The notes: generated by a model not told the origin, from the letters alone. DNA of 25,930 bases from Betaproteobacteria bacterium (GCA_025356695.1 JANXSE010000370.1:1-25930); one strand, 5' to 3'; shown: positions 16,157-23,988, numbered from the stretch's first letter. Numbers and translations are program-made.

Positions 16157-17530
16157 TTATGCGCGATACGGCGATAAATCGAGTGGGCCGTCGAATACGC
16201 CGCGCGCAAATTGCAGAAACTGCGTCGCCTGTTGTTCGCTCCAGCCGCCGAACGCGGCATTGCCGCGGAATTTGCGCTCGATGTCATTGCGCGACAGTGG
16301 ATCGTTAACGCCGCCTCGAATGTGCGGCTGCCGCTCCTCGAACACCCGGCCGTCCTTCAAGGTCATCTTCACATGGCCGGTGTAGGCCTTCGGATAGGGA
16401 TTGTTCGGGTCAACGACGTAATTCACCTTGCCGGCCAGCGCGAGGATGCGCGGATCACGCACCGTCTTTTCGCTAAAAGCTTCAAGTCCGCCGCCGCCCG
16501 TAACAAAAGCCACTGCGATATTGAACGGCGCGCTGAATTTCGCCGCGTAGTCGTTGGCCGGTTTGTGTTTCGATGCAAGCGGATCCCACAGACGATGCAC
16601 ATAACCCTCTGCGGTTTCGCACAACACCGACTCCACATCCTCGGCCGCGAAGCCCTTCTGCGCCAGACGCAGTGCGCAATCGATGTACGGCTGGTTCATG
16701 GTGCCGGTCGCGTACGGCTTGAAGGTCAACTTCAGCATGTGCCACTCTTCGCCGAAGCCGCGCAGCATCGCCTCGAAATCGCCGGCGCCGGTACGGGCAA
16801 AGCCGTTGAACAATCCGTGCGTGCCCTCAAAAACGGTACGCGGGCCGAGAAAACCCTGCTGTCCGATGCGCGCAGCATGGATGCCGATGCGCGACGCCCA
16901 GCCCGCGTGCAGGCGCTTGGTCCACGCGCCCTCGGCGAGATATTCTATGATGCCAGACGACAAACTCCCCGCGTTGCCGAGCGCATTGACCATTTGGCTG
17001 CGATCGAGACCCAGCGCGGTACTCACCGCCACGGTGGAGGCCATAGACCCCAACACGCTGGTCGGATGAAAACCGGCCCTGTGAATCGCTTTCGGCATGA
17101 CAAAACAAAGCCGGCACAGCGTCTCGATGCCGGCGATGATGCCCGTGAGCGCCGCGCGGCCATCGAGATTGAATCGTTCGCAGGCCGCCAGCACCGCGGG
17201 CACGATCACTGCGCTGCTATGTACCGGCCCGCCTTCGAAGGTGTCGTCGAAGTCTTCGCCATGCGCGGCGGTGCCGTTGATCATCGCTGCGTCTTCGGCG
17301 CGAAATGTCTGCGCGTGGCCAAGCGCCGTGCAGCAGCCGCCGGCATCGACACTGGCGATCAACGCTTTTATATAGTCGTTATGACGCGCAGCGACGCAAA
17401 GGCCCGACACGTCGATCAGCAGTTCCTCGGCACGCGCACGCAATGCCACCGGCAGCGTGCGCTGCCGCAACGCGATGACAGCGTCGGCAATACGTTCGGC
17501 GACTGCCGCGCCGGTGGTCGTTGTCGTCAT
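16157..17530 (-). CDS. MmgE/PrpD family protein
   Basis: MmgE/PrpD proteins include 2-methylcitrate dehydratase, cis-aconitate decarboxylase and iminodisuccinate epimerase; most members act on small di- or tricarboxylates without a metal cluster. This one has 457 residues, the normal length. The signature INGTAAHGEDFDD (with His and the paired acidic residues), followed by GPVHSSAVIVPA, sits near residue 88-110, and SVLGSMASTVAVSTALGLD follows in the helical domain. I start it at the ATG 17530, 7 bases after the tctC stop; the upstream in-frame ATG at 17563 would overlap tctC. It lacks the company of methylcitrate synthase or lyase genes, so prpD of the propionate pathway is unlikely; the position inside a tct operon suggests dehydration or isomerisation of the imported carboxylate. 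Confidence 0.88.
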   Translation of the reverse strand: MTTTTTGAAVAERIADAVIALRQRTLPVALRARAEELLIDVSGLCVAARHNDYIKALIASVDAGGCCTALGHAQTFRAEDAAMINGTAAHGEDFDDTFEGGPVHSSAVIVPAVLAACERFNLDGRAALTGIIAGIETLCRLCFVMPKAIHRAGFHPTSVLGSMASTVAVSTALGLDRSQMVNALGNAGSLSSGIIEYLAEGAWTKRLHAGWASRIGIHAARIGQQGFLGPRTVFEGTHGLFNGFARTGAGDFEAMLRGFGEEWHMLKLTFKPYATGTMNQPYIDCALRLAQKGFAAEDVESVLCETAEGYVHRLWDPLASKHKPANDYAAKFSAPFNIAVAFVTGGGGLEAFSEKTVRDPRILALAGKVNYVVDPNNPYPKAYTGHVKMTLKDGRVFEERQPHIRGGVNDPLSRNDIERKFRGNAAFGGWSEQQATQFLQFARGVFDGPLDLSPYRA

Positions 17531-17537
17531 AGGCAGC

Positions 17538-18512
17538 CTAACGGACGACTTTGACGCCGGCATCCTTCAGAATCTCCGACATCTGCGCGCTGAAGGTATC
17601 GACGAACTTCAGCAGGTCGGCGCTGTTCTGGTAACCATCCTCGAACTGGTTGTCCTCCAGATATTTTTTCCAGGTCGCGGTCTGCACAAATTTGCGGAAG
17701 ACCCCTTCCCAGTAGTCGAGGTTTTCTTTGGGAATGCCGGGGGGAGCGACCACGCCGCGCACCTGCGGCACCACCGGAACGTCGTAACCGGCCTCTTTCA
17801 ACAACGGCACGTTCGGGAACGACGACAGGCGCTTGCTGGCGATTTGCGCAAGCACGCGCATGCTGCCGGCGCGAATGTGCTCGCCGGCCTCCTGCGGCTC
17901 GATCACCATCATGTTGACGTGGCCGCCGAGCAGGGCGGAAATGCGCTCGCCGCCACCGGGAAATGAAATGTAGGCCCACTGTGCGCCGGTGCTTTTTTGC
18001 AGCAACTGCCGCACCACGTTGTCGCGGCTCGTAATCGAACCGCCGGACTGCTTGAGCGTGCCCGGCGCTTTTTTCGCCGCCTCGATGAAATCTTTCATCG
18101 TTTTGAACGGCGCATCCGATTTCACAGCAATGACCGCCGGTTCCAGCACCAGGCGCGCCACCGTCGTCAGCTCGCGCAGCGTGACCTTGGCCTCGACCGC
18201 CACCAGCGGGTTGGTCAGCCACACGCCGGTAAAAAATCCGATCGTGTTGACGTCGCCCTTTTTCTCGGCGAGATAGGCCGCTGCCACCGAACCGTTACCG
18301 CCGGTCTTGTTCACCACCTGCAGCCGCACCGGCACCAGCTTTTCCTTCTCGATCATCTGCGCCACCGCGCGCGCCAGCGTATCGCTACCGCCACCGGGGC
18401 CGGTATGCACAACGACTTCAACCGGACGCGTCGGCTTCCAGCCCTGCGCAAAAACCGGCGCAATCGCGATGCCGGCGATCAAAATGCCGCAGTAGTATTT
18501 CAGTCCACGCAT
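17538..18512 (-). CDS. tctC: Tripartite tricarboxylate transporter substrate-binding protein (TctC/Bug)
   Basis: This is the periplasmic receptor of a TTT-type carboxylate importer. The 324-residue precursor has a signal peptide (residues 1-22, hydrophobic GILIAGIAIAPVFA, cleavage after VFA). The Bug fold is evident from RPVEVVVHTGPGGGSDTLAR (about 29-48), where the GGGSD loop contacts the ligand carboxylate, NKTGGNGSVAA (about 68-78), and SFPNVPLLKEAGYDV. It is followed by the MmgE/PrpD gene and preceded by tctA and tctB, so receptor and both membrane subunits are together; orphan Bug receptors are common in betaproteobacteria, making a complete set informative. Ligand unknown; di- or tricarboxylates and aromatic acids are all known for the family. 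Confidence 0.93.
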   Translation of the reverse strand: MRGLKYYCGILIAGIAIAPVFAQGWKPTRPVEVVVHTGPGGGSDTLARAVAQMIEKEKLVPVRLQVVNKTGGNGSVAAAYLAEKKGDVNTIGFFTGVWLTNPLVAVEAKVTLRELTTVARLVLEPAVIAVKSDAPFKTMKDFIEAAKKAPGTLKQSGGSITSRDNVVRQLLQKSTGAQWAYISFPGGGERISALLGGHVNMMVIEPQEAGEHIRAGSMRVLAQIASKRLSSFPNVPLLKEAGYDVPVVPQVRGVVAPPGIPKENLDYWEGVFRKFVQTATWKKYLEDNQFEDGYQNSADLLKFVDTFSAQMSEILKDAGVKVVR

Positions 18513-18531
18513 GTCTTGCTCCTTGTATAAA

Positions 18532-20052
18532 TCACGCTTCGCCTTCGGACTGCTCGAGCGCCTGTACGCGCCAGCGGTTGATTTTGCCGAACAGCGGCAG
18601 CAGCAGCATCAGTCCGGCCACCGCCAGCATCACTGCTGAAATCGGACGGCCGACGAGAATCGACAGATCACCCTGCGACATCATCAGTGACTGGCGCAAC
18701 GCGCGCTCCATGCCATCGCCGAGTACCAGCCCGAGAATCAGCGGCGCCGTCGGGTAATCAAGTTTGCGCATCAGGTAGCCGAGCAGTCCGAATGCCATCA
18801 GCAGACCGACATCGAACAGGCTGCCCGACACGCTGTAAACGCCGATCAGCGAAACACCGAAGATCAGCGGATAAAGCACATGCACCGGCAAACGCAGAAT
18901 CTGGGCGAACAACGGAACCAGCGGCATATTGAGCACCAGCAGCATGATGTTGCCGATGTACATGCTGGCGACCAGCCCCCAGAACAGATCGGGATGTTCC
19001 TGGATCAGCAACGGTCCCGGCTTGAAGCCCCATAACACCAGCGCCGCCAGCAGCATCGCCGTGGTACCCGAGCCCGGTATGCCCAGTGTCAAAAGCGGCA
19101 CCAGCGCGCCACCGGTTTCCGAATTGTTCGCCCCTTCCGGCGCGGCGACGCCCTCGATCAATCCGGTACCGAACTTTTCCGGATGCTTCGACACCGCTTT
19201 TTCAATGCCGTAAGAAATGAATGAGGCAATGGTCGAACCGGCACCGGGCAAGGTGCCGGTCAGAAAGCCAACCACCGAGCCGTTGAAAAAAGCAAAGCGG
19301 CAGTCCTTCATGTCCTGCATGGTCGGCAGCAGATTGCGCAGGCCTTTCGGCACCGGCAGCAGTTGTGCCGACTCCAGCGTTTCCATGTTGCTGATGACCT
19401 CACCGAGCGCGAAGATGCCAATCGCCGCGACGACGAAATCGATGCCATCAAGCAGTTCCACATTGCCGAACGTAAAACGCGAGGATGAACTGAACAGGTC
19501 GGTGCCCATGGTCGCGATCCACAACCCGAACAGCATCGAAAGCAGCGCCTTGATCATGGAACGCCCGGCCAGCAGCACTACCAGCGCCAGTCCGAGCGTC
19601 ATCAGTGCGAAATACTCGGGTGAACTGAAAGACAGCGCAAATTTCGACAGCGGCGGCGCCACCAGCATGAGGCCGAGCACGCCGACGGTGCCGGCGATAA
19701 ACGACGCAATCGCGGCAATGCCCAGAGCGGGGCCGGCGCGCCCTTTGCGCGCCATCTGGTAGCCGTCGAGACAGGTCACCACCGACGCCGACTCGCCCGG
19801 CACGTTGAGCAGGATGGACGTTGTCGAACCGCCGTATTTGGCACCGTAGTAGATGCCGGCGAGCATGATCATCGCGCTGGCCGGCGGCATCTGGAATGTC
19901 AGCGGCAGCAGCATGGCGATGGTGGCCGGCGGGCCAAGCCCGGGCAGGATGCCGACCACCGTTCCCAAAAACACGCCGACGAAGCACCACCACAGATTGA
20001 TCGGCGCCAGCGCAACCGCAAATCCGTTCCAGAGACCGCTGAGAATATCCAT
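18532..20052 (-). CDS. tctA: Tripartite tricarboxylate transporter large permease
   Basis: This is the large inner-membrane subunit of the tctCAB importer. The product has 506 residues and about a dozen hydrophobic segments. The two family signatures are present: GILPGLGPPATIAMLLP (about 34-50) and, in the second half, EGANNSETGGALVPLLTLG followed by IPGSG, internal repeats typical of TctA. The ATG at 20052 is chosen because it begins the family N-terminus (MDILSGLWNGFAVAL); the frame extends upstream into tctB. It lies 7 bases after the tctB stop and 19 bases before the tctC start. Confidence 0.95.
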   Translation of the reverse strand: MDILSGLWNGFAVALAPINLWWCFVGVFLGTVVGILPGLGPPATIAMLLPLTFQMPPASAMIMLAGIYYGAKYGGSTTSILLNVPGESASVVTCLDGYQMARKGRAGPALGIAAIASFIAGTVGVLGLMLVAPPLSKFALSFSSPEYFALMTLGLALVVLLAGRSMIKALLSMLFGLWIATMGTDLFSSSSRFTFGNVELLDGIDFVVAAIGIFALGEVISNMETLESAQLLPVPKGLRNLLPTMQDMKDCRFAFFNGSVVGFLTGTLPGAGSTIASFISYGIEKAVSKHPEKFGTGLIEGVAAPEGANNSETGGALVPLLTLGIPGSGTTAMLLAALVLWGFKPGPLLIQEHPDLFWGLVASMYIGNIMLLVLNMPLVPLFAQILRLPVHVLYPLIFGVSLIGVYSVSGSLFDVGLLMAFGLLGYLMRKLDYPTAPLILGLVLGDGMERALRQSLMMSQGDLSILVGRPISAVMLAVAGLMLLLPLFGKINRWRVQALEQSEGEA

Positions 20053-20059
20053 TGGCGTC

Positions 20060-20527
20060 CTAGAAACCGAATACGCCGGCCGGCAATGCCACGCCGAGCG
20101 CAATCTGAAAAATCAGATAAAAACCGGCCGTGCAGCTCACCGCAACCAGCACGGCACTTCGCGCCGGCCGCTGGTACATCCATCGCACGACAAAAAAGGT
20201 AAACAGCGCATAGCTGATCACGAAGCCCAGCCACTTCAGCAATGCGACGCAGACTACGAGCATCAGCCACACGAACAGCGCGCGGCGTGCGCGTGCCCAA
20301 TCAATTGCACTGTCCGCCGCCGAACGCATGCGCTTGATACTGGAAATCACCAACGCCGCCGATAGCACGATCATCGCAATGCCGTACCACAACGGAAAGA
20401 ACCCGGCACCGGGTCCGTCCGGCCCCAGATAATCCCATTGTCGCGCTTCCACGACGACGTAAACACCCAGCGCCGCCAGTGCCAGTCCGGACCAGAGGTC
20501 ACCGGTTTTCTGCGATTTTTCTTCCAT
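20060..20527 (-). CDS. tctB: Tripartite tricarboxylate transporter small subunit
   Basis: This is the small inner-membrane subunit, 155 residues with about four transmembrane helices (roughly 11-27, 43-63, 84-102 and 104-150 in two closely spaced spans). The motif LGPDGPGAGFFP (34-45) between helices 1 and 2 is characteristic of TctB. The ATG at 20527 has AAGGGA 6 bases upstream; the longer frame upstream runs into the VOC gene and is rejected. It is followed at 7 bases by tctA, the usual B-A order in this transporter type. Confidence 0.9.
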   Translation of the reverse strand: MEEKSQKTGDLWSGLALAALGVYVVVEARQWDYLGPDGPGAGFFPLWYGIAMIVLSAALVISSIKRMRSAADSAIDWARARRALFVWLMLVVCVALLKWLGFVISYALFTFFVVRWMYQRPARSAVLVAVSCTAGFYLIFQIALGVALPAGVFGF

Positions 20528-20568
20528 GCAATCCCTTGCGCCGCCGGTCAGCGACGGCGCATCTGTAA

Positions 20569-20961
20569 TCAGACGAACTTGGGCTTCTTGTAACGCCCGA
20601 CCGGAACGAGTTCGGCCACGGTGCCGCCGGGCGCGCGAAATTTGACCGGTATCACACCCGGGTCGCTGATGATTTCGCAACCGTAGGTCTTGATTTCGGC
20701 GGTCGATTTTTCGATGTCCTCGACTTCGACGGCGAAATGATGAATGCAGGGCTTTTCACCCGACGCCTTCGATTCGGCCGACTGCGTGCCCTGATCGTAC
20801 TGGATCAGCGTGAAATCGATTGCACCGTCGGACAGATGGCGCGACAGGTGATCGCGGGTCTTGCGCGTTTCGACTTCGCGAAAGCCGAACACTTTTTCGT
20901 AAAACTCGGTGGTCTTTTCAAGGTCTTCAACCTTCAGTGCCAGATGAACGATGCGGTTCAT
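20569..20961 (-). CDS. VOC family (glyoxalase/dioxygenase-fold) protein
   Basis: The 130-residue protein has two beta-alpha-beta-beta-beta modules, the vicinal-oxygen-chelate fold. The first begins IVHLALKVEDLEKTTEFYEKVFGF with candidate metal ligand His6; the second begins IHHFAVEVEDIEKS with His74/His75 and ends in GGTVAELVPV with Glu117. These fit the His/His/Glu metal pattern of lyases, epimerases and dioxygenases of this class, but the reaction cannot be told. A strong AGGAGA ribosome site precedes the ATG. It is the first gene of the operon with tctBAC, MmgE/PrpD and the acyl-CoA ligase (41 bases to tctB), so it probably acts on the imported compound or a breakdown product. Confidence 0.88.
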   Translation of the reverse strand: MNRIVHLALKVEDLEKTTEFYEKVFGFREVETRKTRDHLSRHLSDGAIDFTLIQYDQGTQSAESKASGEKPCIHHFAVEVEDIEKSTAEIKTYGCEIISDPGVIPVKFRAPGGTVAELVPVGRYKKPKFV

Positions 20962-21198
20962 GGTGTCTCCTGCAAGTGTGGGTGCGGCAGTTTGTGGAAG
21001 CCCCGGTAGCGGGCACCTCCCCGGCTCAAGCCAGGGCGCGACGTTCGCACAATGCGCCCCGCTGGCGCAAGGCTGCCATGGTATACTAAGAGCGTAATAT
21101 TATTGAACCGGATGCAAACCGTTTTTTCCGGTCTCTTCTTCAAGCGGCACTGGCCGACATTCTGCCGCTTTCCGCCGTCACCGCGCCTCAGCAAACCC
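20962..21198 (-). promoter_or_regulatory. Leader and probable promoter region of the VOC-tct operon
   Basis: This 237-base gap contains an AT-rich patch (about 21079-21110, with TAATAT and TAGTAT on the minus strand) standing out from GC-rich surroundings. Each resembles a -10 element but neither has a convincing -35 at the right distance, so I cannot name the exact promoter. A frame of 78 codons across the gap has no family features. Confidence 0.35.
21142..21170. other. Perfect inverted repeat downstream of the ModA-like gene
   Basis: AAGCGGCA (21142-21149) and TGCCGCTT (21163-21170) form an 8-bp perfect stem with a 13-base loop, 28 bases beyond the stop of the ModA-like gene. There is no T-run on the minus strand after the stem, so it is not a standard intrinsic terminator. 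A 16-bp split palindrome could also be an operator for the VOC-tct operon. Confidence 0.35.
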
Positions 21199-21903
21199 TC
21201 AGCCGCCGACCACGAACCCCGCCGCGCTTAGTATGGGCTGCGCGCTGAATCCAGTCAGTCGCCGGATGAATTCACGCGAACGTTCCGGATGCGCTGAACG
21301 CACCGCGACACCGGCCGTGTAGACCGCCATGTTCTGCACCGGGCCGGGCAGCGGCCCGACCAGCGTAACGCCCGGATTGGCGAGAATTTCCGTTACCTGC
21401 GTAATGCCCATTTCGAGCAGGCCGTCGCTTTGCGCAAGGTTCGCCATCGCCGCATAGCCGTTGGGAAAATACTGCAGGCGCGGCGTGACCTCAGTGGCGA
21501 CACCCAACTGGTCGAGCACCTTCAACACCACCTTGCCCGCGGTCGCCACCGCCGGATCGGGGCAGACGATGCGTGTCGCCGCGAGTATGTTTCCGCGCAA
21601 CACATCAACGTTGCGCACATCGGGGCGCGGCGTGCCGGTGCGCACCGCGACACCGGTGCCGACCTTGCCGAGATCGACGCGCGTCGCAGCAATCACTTCG
21701 CCGGCGGCAATCAGTTCATCGATCAACGCAGCGGTGAGAATGATGATATCGGCCGGCGCACCTGATAGAACGCGCGCCTTCATCGCACCCACTGCGCCGT
21801 ATTCGGCGTGCATGAGGTTGCCGCTTTCGCGCTGAAACTTTGCCGCCAGCTGGCTGACCACCGCCTGCCCGGCGCCGGCGCAGAAAATATTCAATGTCGT
21901 CAT
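21199..21903 (-). CDS. ModA-like substrate-binding protein without a signal peptide
   Basis: This 234-residue protein has the type-II periplasmic-binding fold of molybdate/extracellular solute-binding proteins: TLNIFCAGAGQAVVSQLAAKF at the start, then GAVGAMKARVLSGAPADIIILT (about 37-58, where ModA has its first oxyanion-contact residues), PDPAVATAGKVVLKVL (about 116-131), and TPRLQYFPNGYAAMANLAQSDGLLEMGITQV. Most homologues have an N-terminal secretion signal; here the first strand begins at residue 3 and no hydrophobic leader is seen in either the annotated or the upstream frame. There is no modB or modC beside it. It lies 12 bases after a small membrane-protein gene on the same strand. It could bind an oxyanion or carboxylate in the cytoplasm, or lack transport function. 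Confidence 0.85.
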   Translation of the reverse strand: MTTLNIFCAGAGQAVVSQLAAKFQRESGNLMHAEYGAVGAMKARVLSGAPADIIILTAALIDELIAAGEVIAATRVDLGKVGTGVAVRTGTPRPDVRNVDVLRGNILAATRIVCPDPAVATAGKVVLKVLDQLGVATEVTPRLQYFPNGYAAMANLAQSDGLLEMGITQVTEILANPGVTLVGPLPGPVQNMAVYTAGVAVRSAHPERSREFIRRLTGFSAQPILSAAGFVVGG

Positions 21904-21915
21904 GCTTGGCTCCAG

Positions 21916-22269
21916 TCAATGCTTCAAATCGGATTCGTCCATGTGGAAACGGTGCAATATCCGGTGCAGCACCGGCGCCAGCGTCACCGCCACGATACTG
22001 ATGAACACCAGGCCGCAAAACAGCGCGTAAGCCGACGAAAAAAGCTTTGCCTCGTCCGTTTTCATCTCCGCCACCGGCCCCATGCCGCCGAGGATCATCG
22101 AGGCATTGTGCAGCGCATCGATCCACGCAAGGCCGGCGATCTGATGATAGCCGAGCACGCCGATTACCAGCGCGACGGCCGCAATCGCCGCCGACACCGC
22201 CACTGACGCAATCACCCGCCGCACAAAACGCGGCCGCGGGATGACCTTCTGCTGCCTGCTTTCAAACAT
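21916..22269 (-). CDS. Two-helix membrane protein with a pore-loop-like segment
   Basis: I recognise no established function. The 117-residue product has a basic N-terminus (RQQKVIPRPRFVRR), a transmembrane helix at about 18-38, a short re-entrant-looking stretch WIDALHNASMILGGMGPV (49-66), a second helix at about 77-99, and a basic, His-rich tail (LHRILHRFHMDESD). The layout of helix, pore helix, loop and helix is that of two-helix potassium channels (Ion_trans_2), but the selectivity filter TVGYG is absent; GGMGP occupies that place. The ATG at 22269 starts at the natural N-terminus; the frame upstream overlaps the divergent gene and is rejected. It precedes the ModA-like gene by 12 bases. 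Confidence 0.75.
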   Translation of the reverse strand: MFESRQQKVIPRPRFVRRVIASVAVSAAIAAVALVIGVLGYHQIAGLAWIDALHNASMILGGMGPVAEMKTDEAKLFSSAYALFCGLVFISIVAVTLAPVLHRILHRFHMDESDLKH

Positions 22270-22316
22270 GGCGTTTGCGCGCAATCCCGGATGACGGAGC
22301 GTGCTCCTGAGCGTGA

Positions 22317-22325
22317 AGTTTAGCA
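22317..22325 (-). promoter_or_regulatory. Candidate extended -10 promoter for the pore-loop-like gene
   Basis: On the minus strand TGC precedes TAAACT (22322-22317), an extended -10 pattern with four of six consensus bases and no good -35. It would start transcription about 40 bases before the ATG at 22269 and is in the 123-base divergent region shared with the DUF2007 gene. Confidence 0.35.
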
Positions 22326-22357
22326 CGCACGACTGATGCCGCCCGCAGCGGTGGCGG

Positions 22358-22385
22358 TTGACTTGCATCACGTTCGTTGCACAAT
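22358..22385 (+). promoter_or_regulatory. Candidate sigma-70 promoter of the DUF2007 gene
   Basis: TTGACT (22358-22363, five of six consensus bases), a 16-base spacer and CACAAT (22380-22385, four of six). The predicted transcription start is at about 22392, immediately at the ATG at 22393, which would make the message leaderless or nearly so. No ribosome-binding site is seen in front of that ATG, in agreement. Confidence 0.45.
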
Positions 22386-22392
22386 GGCATGC

Positions 22393-22713
22393 ATGAAACA
22401 CGTCTTCACCGCCAAACATCCGACCGAGGCGCATTTGATCCGCGGCATGCTCGAAGCCGAGGGCATCCGCGCCGAAGTGCGCGGCGACCAGCTCTACGGC
22501 GCTTTTGGCGAACTGCCGGTCCTGCCGACGGTGTGGATCCTCGATGTGTCGGCTGACGCCGAGGCGCAGCGACTGGTCGGCGAATTTCTGCGCGGCACGC
22601 CGGCCTGGCGGCACCGTCACGAACGCTGGACCTGCGCGCAATGCGGCGAAGCGCTGGAAGGGCAGTTCACCGACTGCTGGAACTGCGGCGCGGCGCGTCC
22701 GGCCATCGCCTGA
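22393..22713 (+). CDS. DUF2007 signal-transducing-type protein with zinc ribbon
   Basis: The 106-residue product begins MKHVFTAKHPTEAHLIRGMLEAEGI, the start of the DUF2007 (putative prokaryotic signal transducing) domain, whose ferredoxin-like fold ends near residue 67. It is followed by a short linker and a C-terminal zinc-ribbon-like pair, CAQC (Cys81, Cys84) and CWNC (Cys95, Cys98). No membrane segment is present. An in-frame ATG at 22384 would add three residues, but 22393 begins the family N-terminus. DUF2007 proteins resemble the regulatory PII-like fold, but their ligand is unknown. It is divergent from the pore-loop-like gene and converges on the flavin-oxidoreductase operon. Confidence 0.85.
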   Translation: MKHVFTAKHPTEAHLIRGMLEAEGIRAEVRGDQLYGAFGELPVLPTVWILDVSADAEAQRLVGEFLRGTPAWRHRHERWTCAQCGEALEGQFTDCWNCGAARPAIA

Positions 22714-22726
22714 ACAGGCAAGCGCG

Positions 22727-22756
22727 AAAAAAAGGCCGCGCAGGTTGTGCGCGGCC
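22727..22756 (-). terminator. Intrinsic terminator of the mmgE-tarD-OYE operon
   Basis: On the minus strand GGCCGCGCA (22756-22748) and TGCGCGGCC (22742-22734) form a perfect 9-bp GC-rich stem with a 5-base loop, followed directly by seven T residues (22733-22727). It lies about 92 bases beyond the Old Yellow Enzyme stop and just beyond the end of the convergent DUF2007 gene. On the plus strand no T-run follows, so it acts mainly on the minus-strand operon. Confidence 0.88.
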
Positions 22757-22848
22757 GGAATATCTTGCTGGAGATAATGCGAGGCCACAATAGCGCGTCG
22801 GTACTGCCCTGCAATCTGTAGTCCGGCGTACGTAGCTTCGCTTACTTC

Positions 22849-23988
22849 TCAGAACACGTCGCCGCGCTCGTATTGCGGCGGCCAGGCGATTTTTGCCTTT
22901 AACACCTTCGCCGCATGCAACGGCCAGTACGGGTCGTTCAGCAGCGCGCGCGCCATGATGATGAGATCGGCCTGGCCGCTGGCAACGATATGCTCGGCGA
23001 GATTCGGCGCGCTGATCATGCCGACGGCGCCGGTGGCGATGCCGGTGCGACGCTTGAGGTCGGCGGCGAAATGCGTCTGGTAACCGGGATAGAGCGGGAT
23101 TTTCTGGCGCGGATCGAGACCACCGCTCGACGCATCGATCAGATCGACCTTGCCGCCTTCTTTGAGCAACTGCACCAGTTTGGCCGTGTCGTCGAACGCA
23201 ATGCCACCTTCGACCCAGTCGACACAGGACAGGCGCACGAACAACGGCTTGTCGTCCTGCCATTCGCTGCGCGTGGCGTCGATCACTTCGAGCAGAAAGC
23301 GGATGCGGTTGTCGAAACTGCCGCCGTATTGGTCGCTGCGCTGGTTCGACAGCGGCGACAGGAACTGATGAATCAGATAGCCGTGCGCACCGTGCAGTTC
23401 GATGATGTCGAAACCGGCCTGGTGCGCGCGCCGCGCGCTGGCGGCAAAACCGTCGATCGTCGCCTTCACCGTGGCGAGGTCCATTGCCTGCGGCGGCCGC
23501 TGCCCTTCGCTGAACGGCAACGCCGATGCGGAAACGTTTTCCCAGCCGCCTTCGGCCAGCGAGAGTTGTTTGCCGCCCTGCCACGGCGCTGCACTTGAAC
23601 CCTTGCGGCCGGCATGACCAATCTGCACCGCAGCCAGCGCGCCCTGCGCTTTGATCAATCGCACAATTCGCGCGAAGGCATCGCGCTGCTCGTCGTTCCA
23701 CAAACCGGTGCAACCCGGCGTGATGCGTCCGCGCGCCTCGGTATTGGTCGCTTCGGCGCAAACGATGCCGGCGCCGCCGGCCGCGCGCGAACCGAGATGC
23801 TGCAAATGCCAGTCGTTCGGCACGCCGTCGACGGCCGAATACTGGCACATCGGCGAGACCATGATGCGGTTGCGCGAGGTTACAGAACGAAAGCTGATCG
23901 GTCGAAACAGGTGCGGCATGCCGTCGCGCTGGTGGATCTTGCGGCCGTCGGCGGCCGGCGCGGCGGTGGATTGTGCGTTTGCAGTCAT
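22849..23988 (-). CDS. NADH:flavin oxidoreductase, Old Yellow Enzyme family (YqjM/NamA type)
   Basis: This FMN-dependent ene-reductase-type TIM barrel of 379 residues would use NAD(P)H to reduce activated C=C bonds. Residues that mark the YqjM (thermophilic-like) branch are MVSPMCQYSA with Cys48, the paired substrate-binding histidines in ELHGAHGYL (His199, His202), FLSPLSNQRSDQYGGS with the R-x-D-x-Y-G-G signature, and Arg228 in NRIR. The C-terminal flavin-phosphate region (DLIIMARALLNDPYWP) is complete. The ATG at 23988 has GGAG in front; the frame extends back to 24021 inside the tarD stop region and is not used. About 20 N-terminal residues precede the barrel. It is the last gene of the operon with tarD (29-base gap); the physiological substrate is unknown. 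Confidence 0.92.
   Translation of the reverse strand: MTANAQSTAAPAADGRKIHQRDGMPHLFRPISFRSVTSRNRIMVSPMCQYSAVDGVPNDWHLQHLGSRAAGGAGIVCAEATNTEARGRITPGCTGLWNDEQRDAFARIVRLIKAQGALAAVQIGHAGRKGSSAAPWQGGKQLSLAEGGWENVSASALPFSEGQRPPQAMDLATVKATIDGFAASARRAHQAGFDIIELHGAHGYLIHQFLSPLSNQRSDQYGGSFDNRIRFLLEVIDATRSEWQDDKPLFVRLSCVDWVEGGIAFDDTAKLVQLLKEGGKVDLIDASSGGLDPRQKIPLYPGYQTHFAADLKRRTGIATGAVGMISAPNLAEHIVASGQADLIIMARALLNDPYWPLHAAKVLKAKIAWPPQYERGDVF

Noticed and set aside
16157..17530. prpD of the 2-methylcitrate cycle
   Set aside because: No prpB, prpC or acnD nearby; it lies in a tct operon, so the specific propionate role is not supported.
16211..17554. A 447-codon open frame on + opposite the MmgE/PrpD gene
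   Set aside because: Antisense shadow of a gene with clear family signatures; residues are Arg/His/Gln-rich with no recognisable domain.
21142..21170. Intrinsic terminator after the ModA-like gene
   Set aside because: The stem is perfect but has a 13-base loop and no T-run on the minus strand; kept only as an inverted repeat.
20958..21194. 78-codon minus-strand frame in the gap before the VOC gene
   Set aside because: No ribosome site, no family likeness, and it overlaps the VOC leader and AT-rich promoter-like patch.
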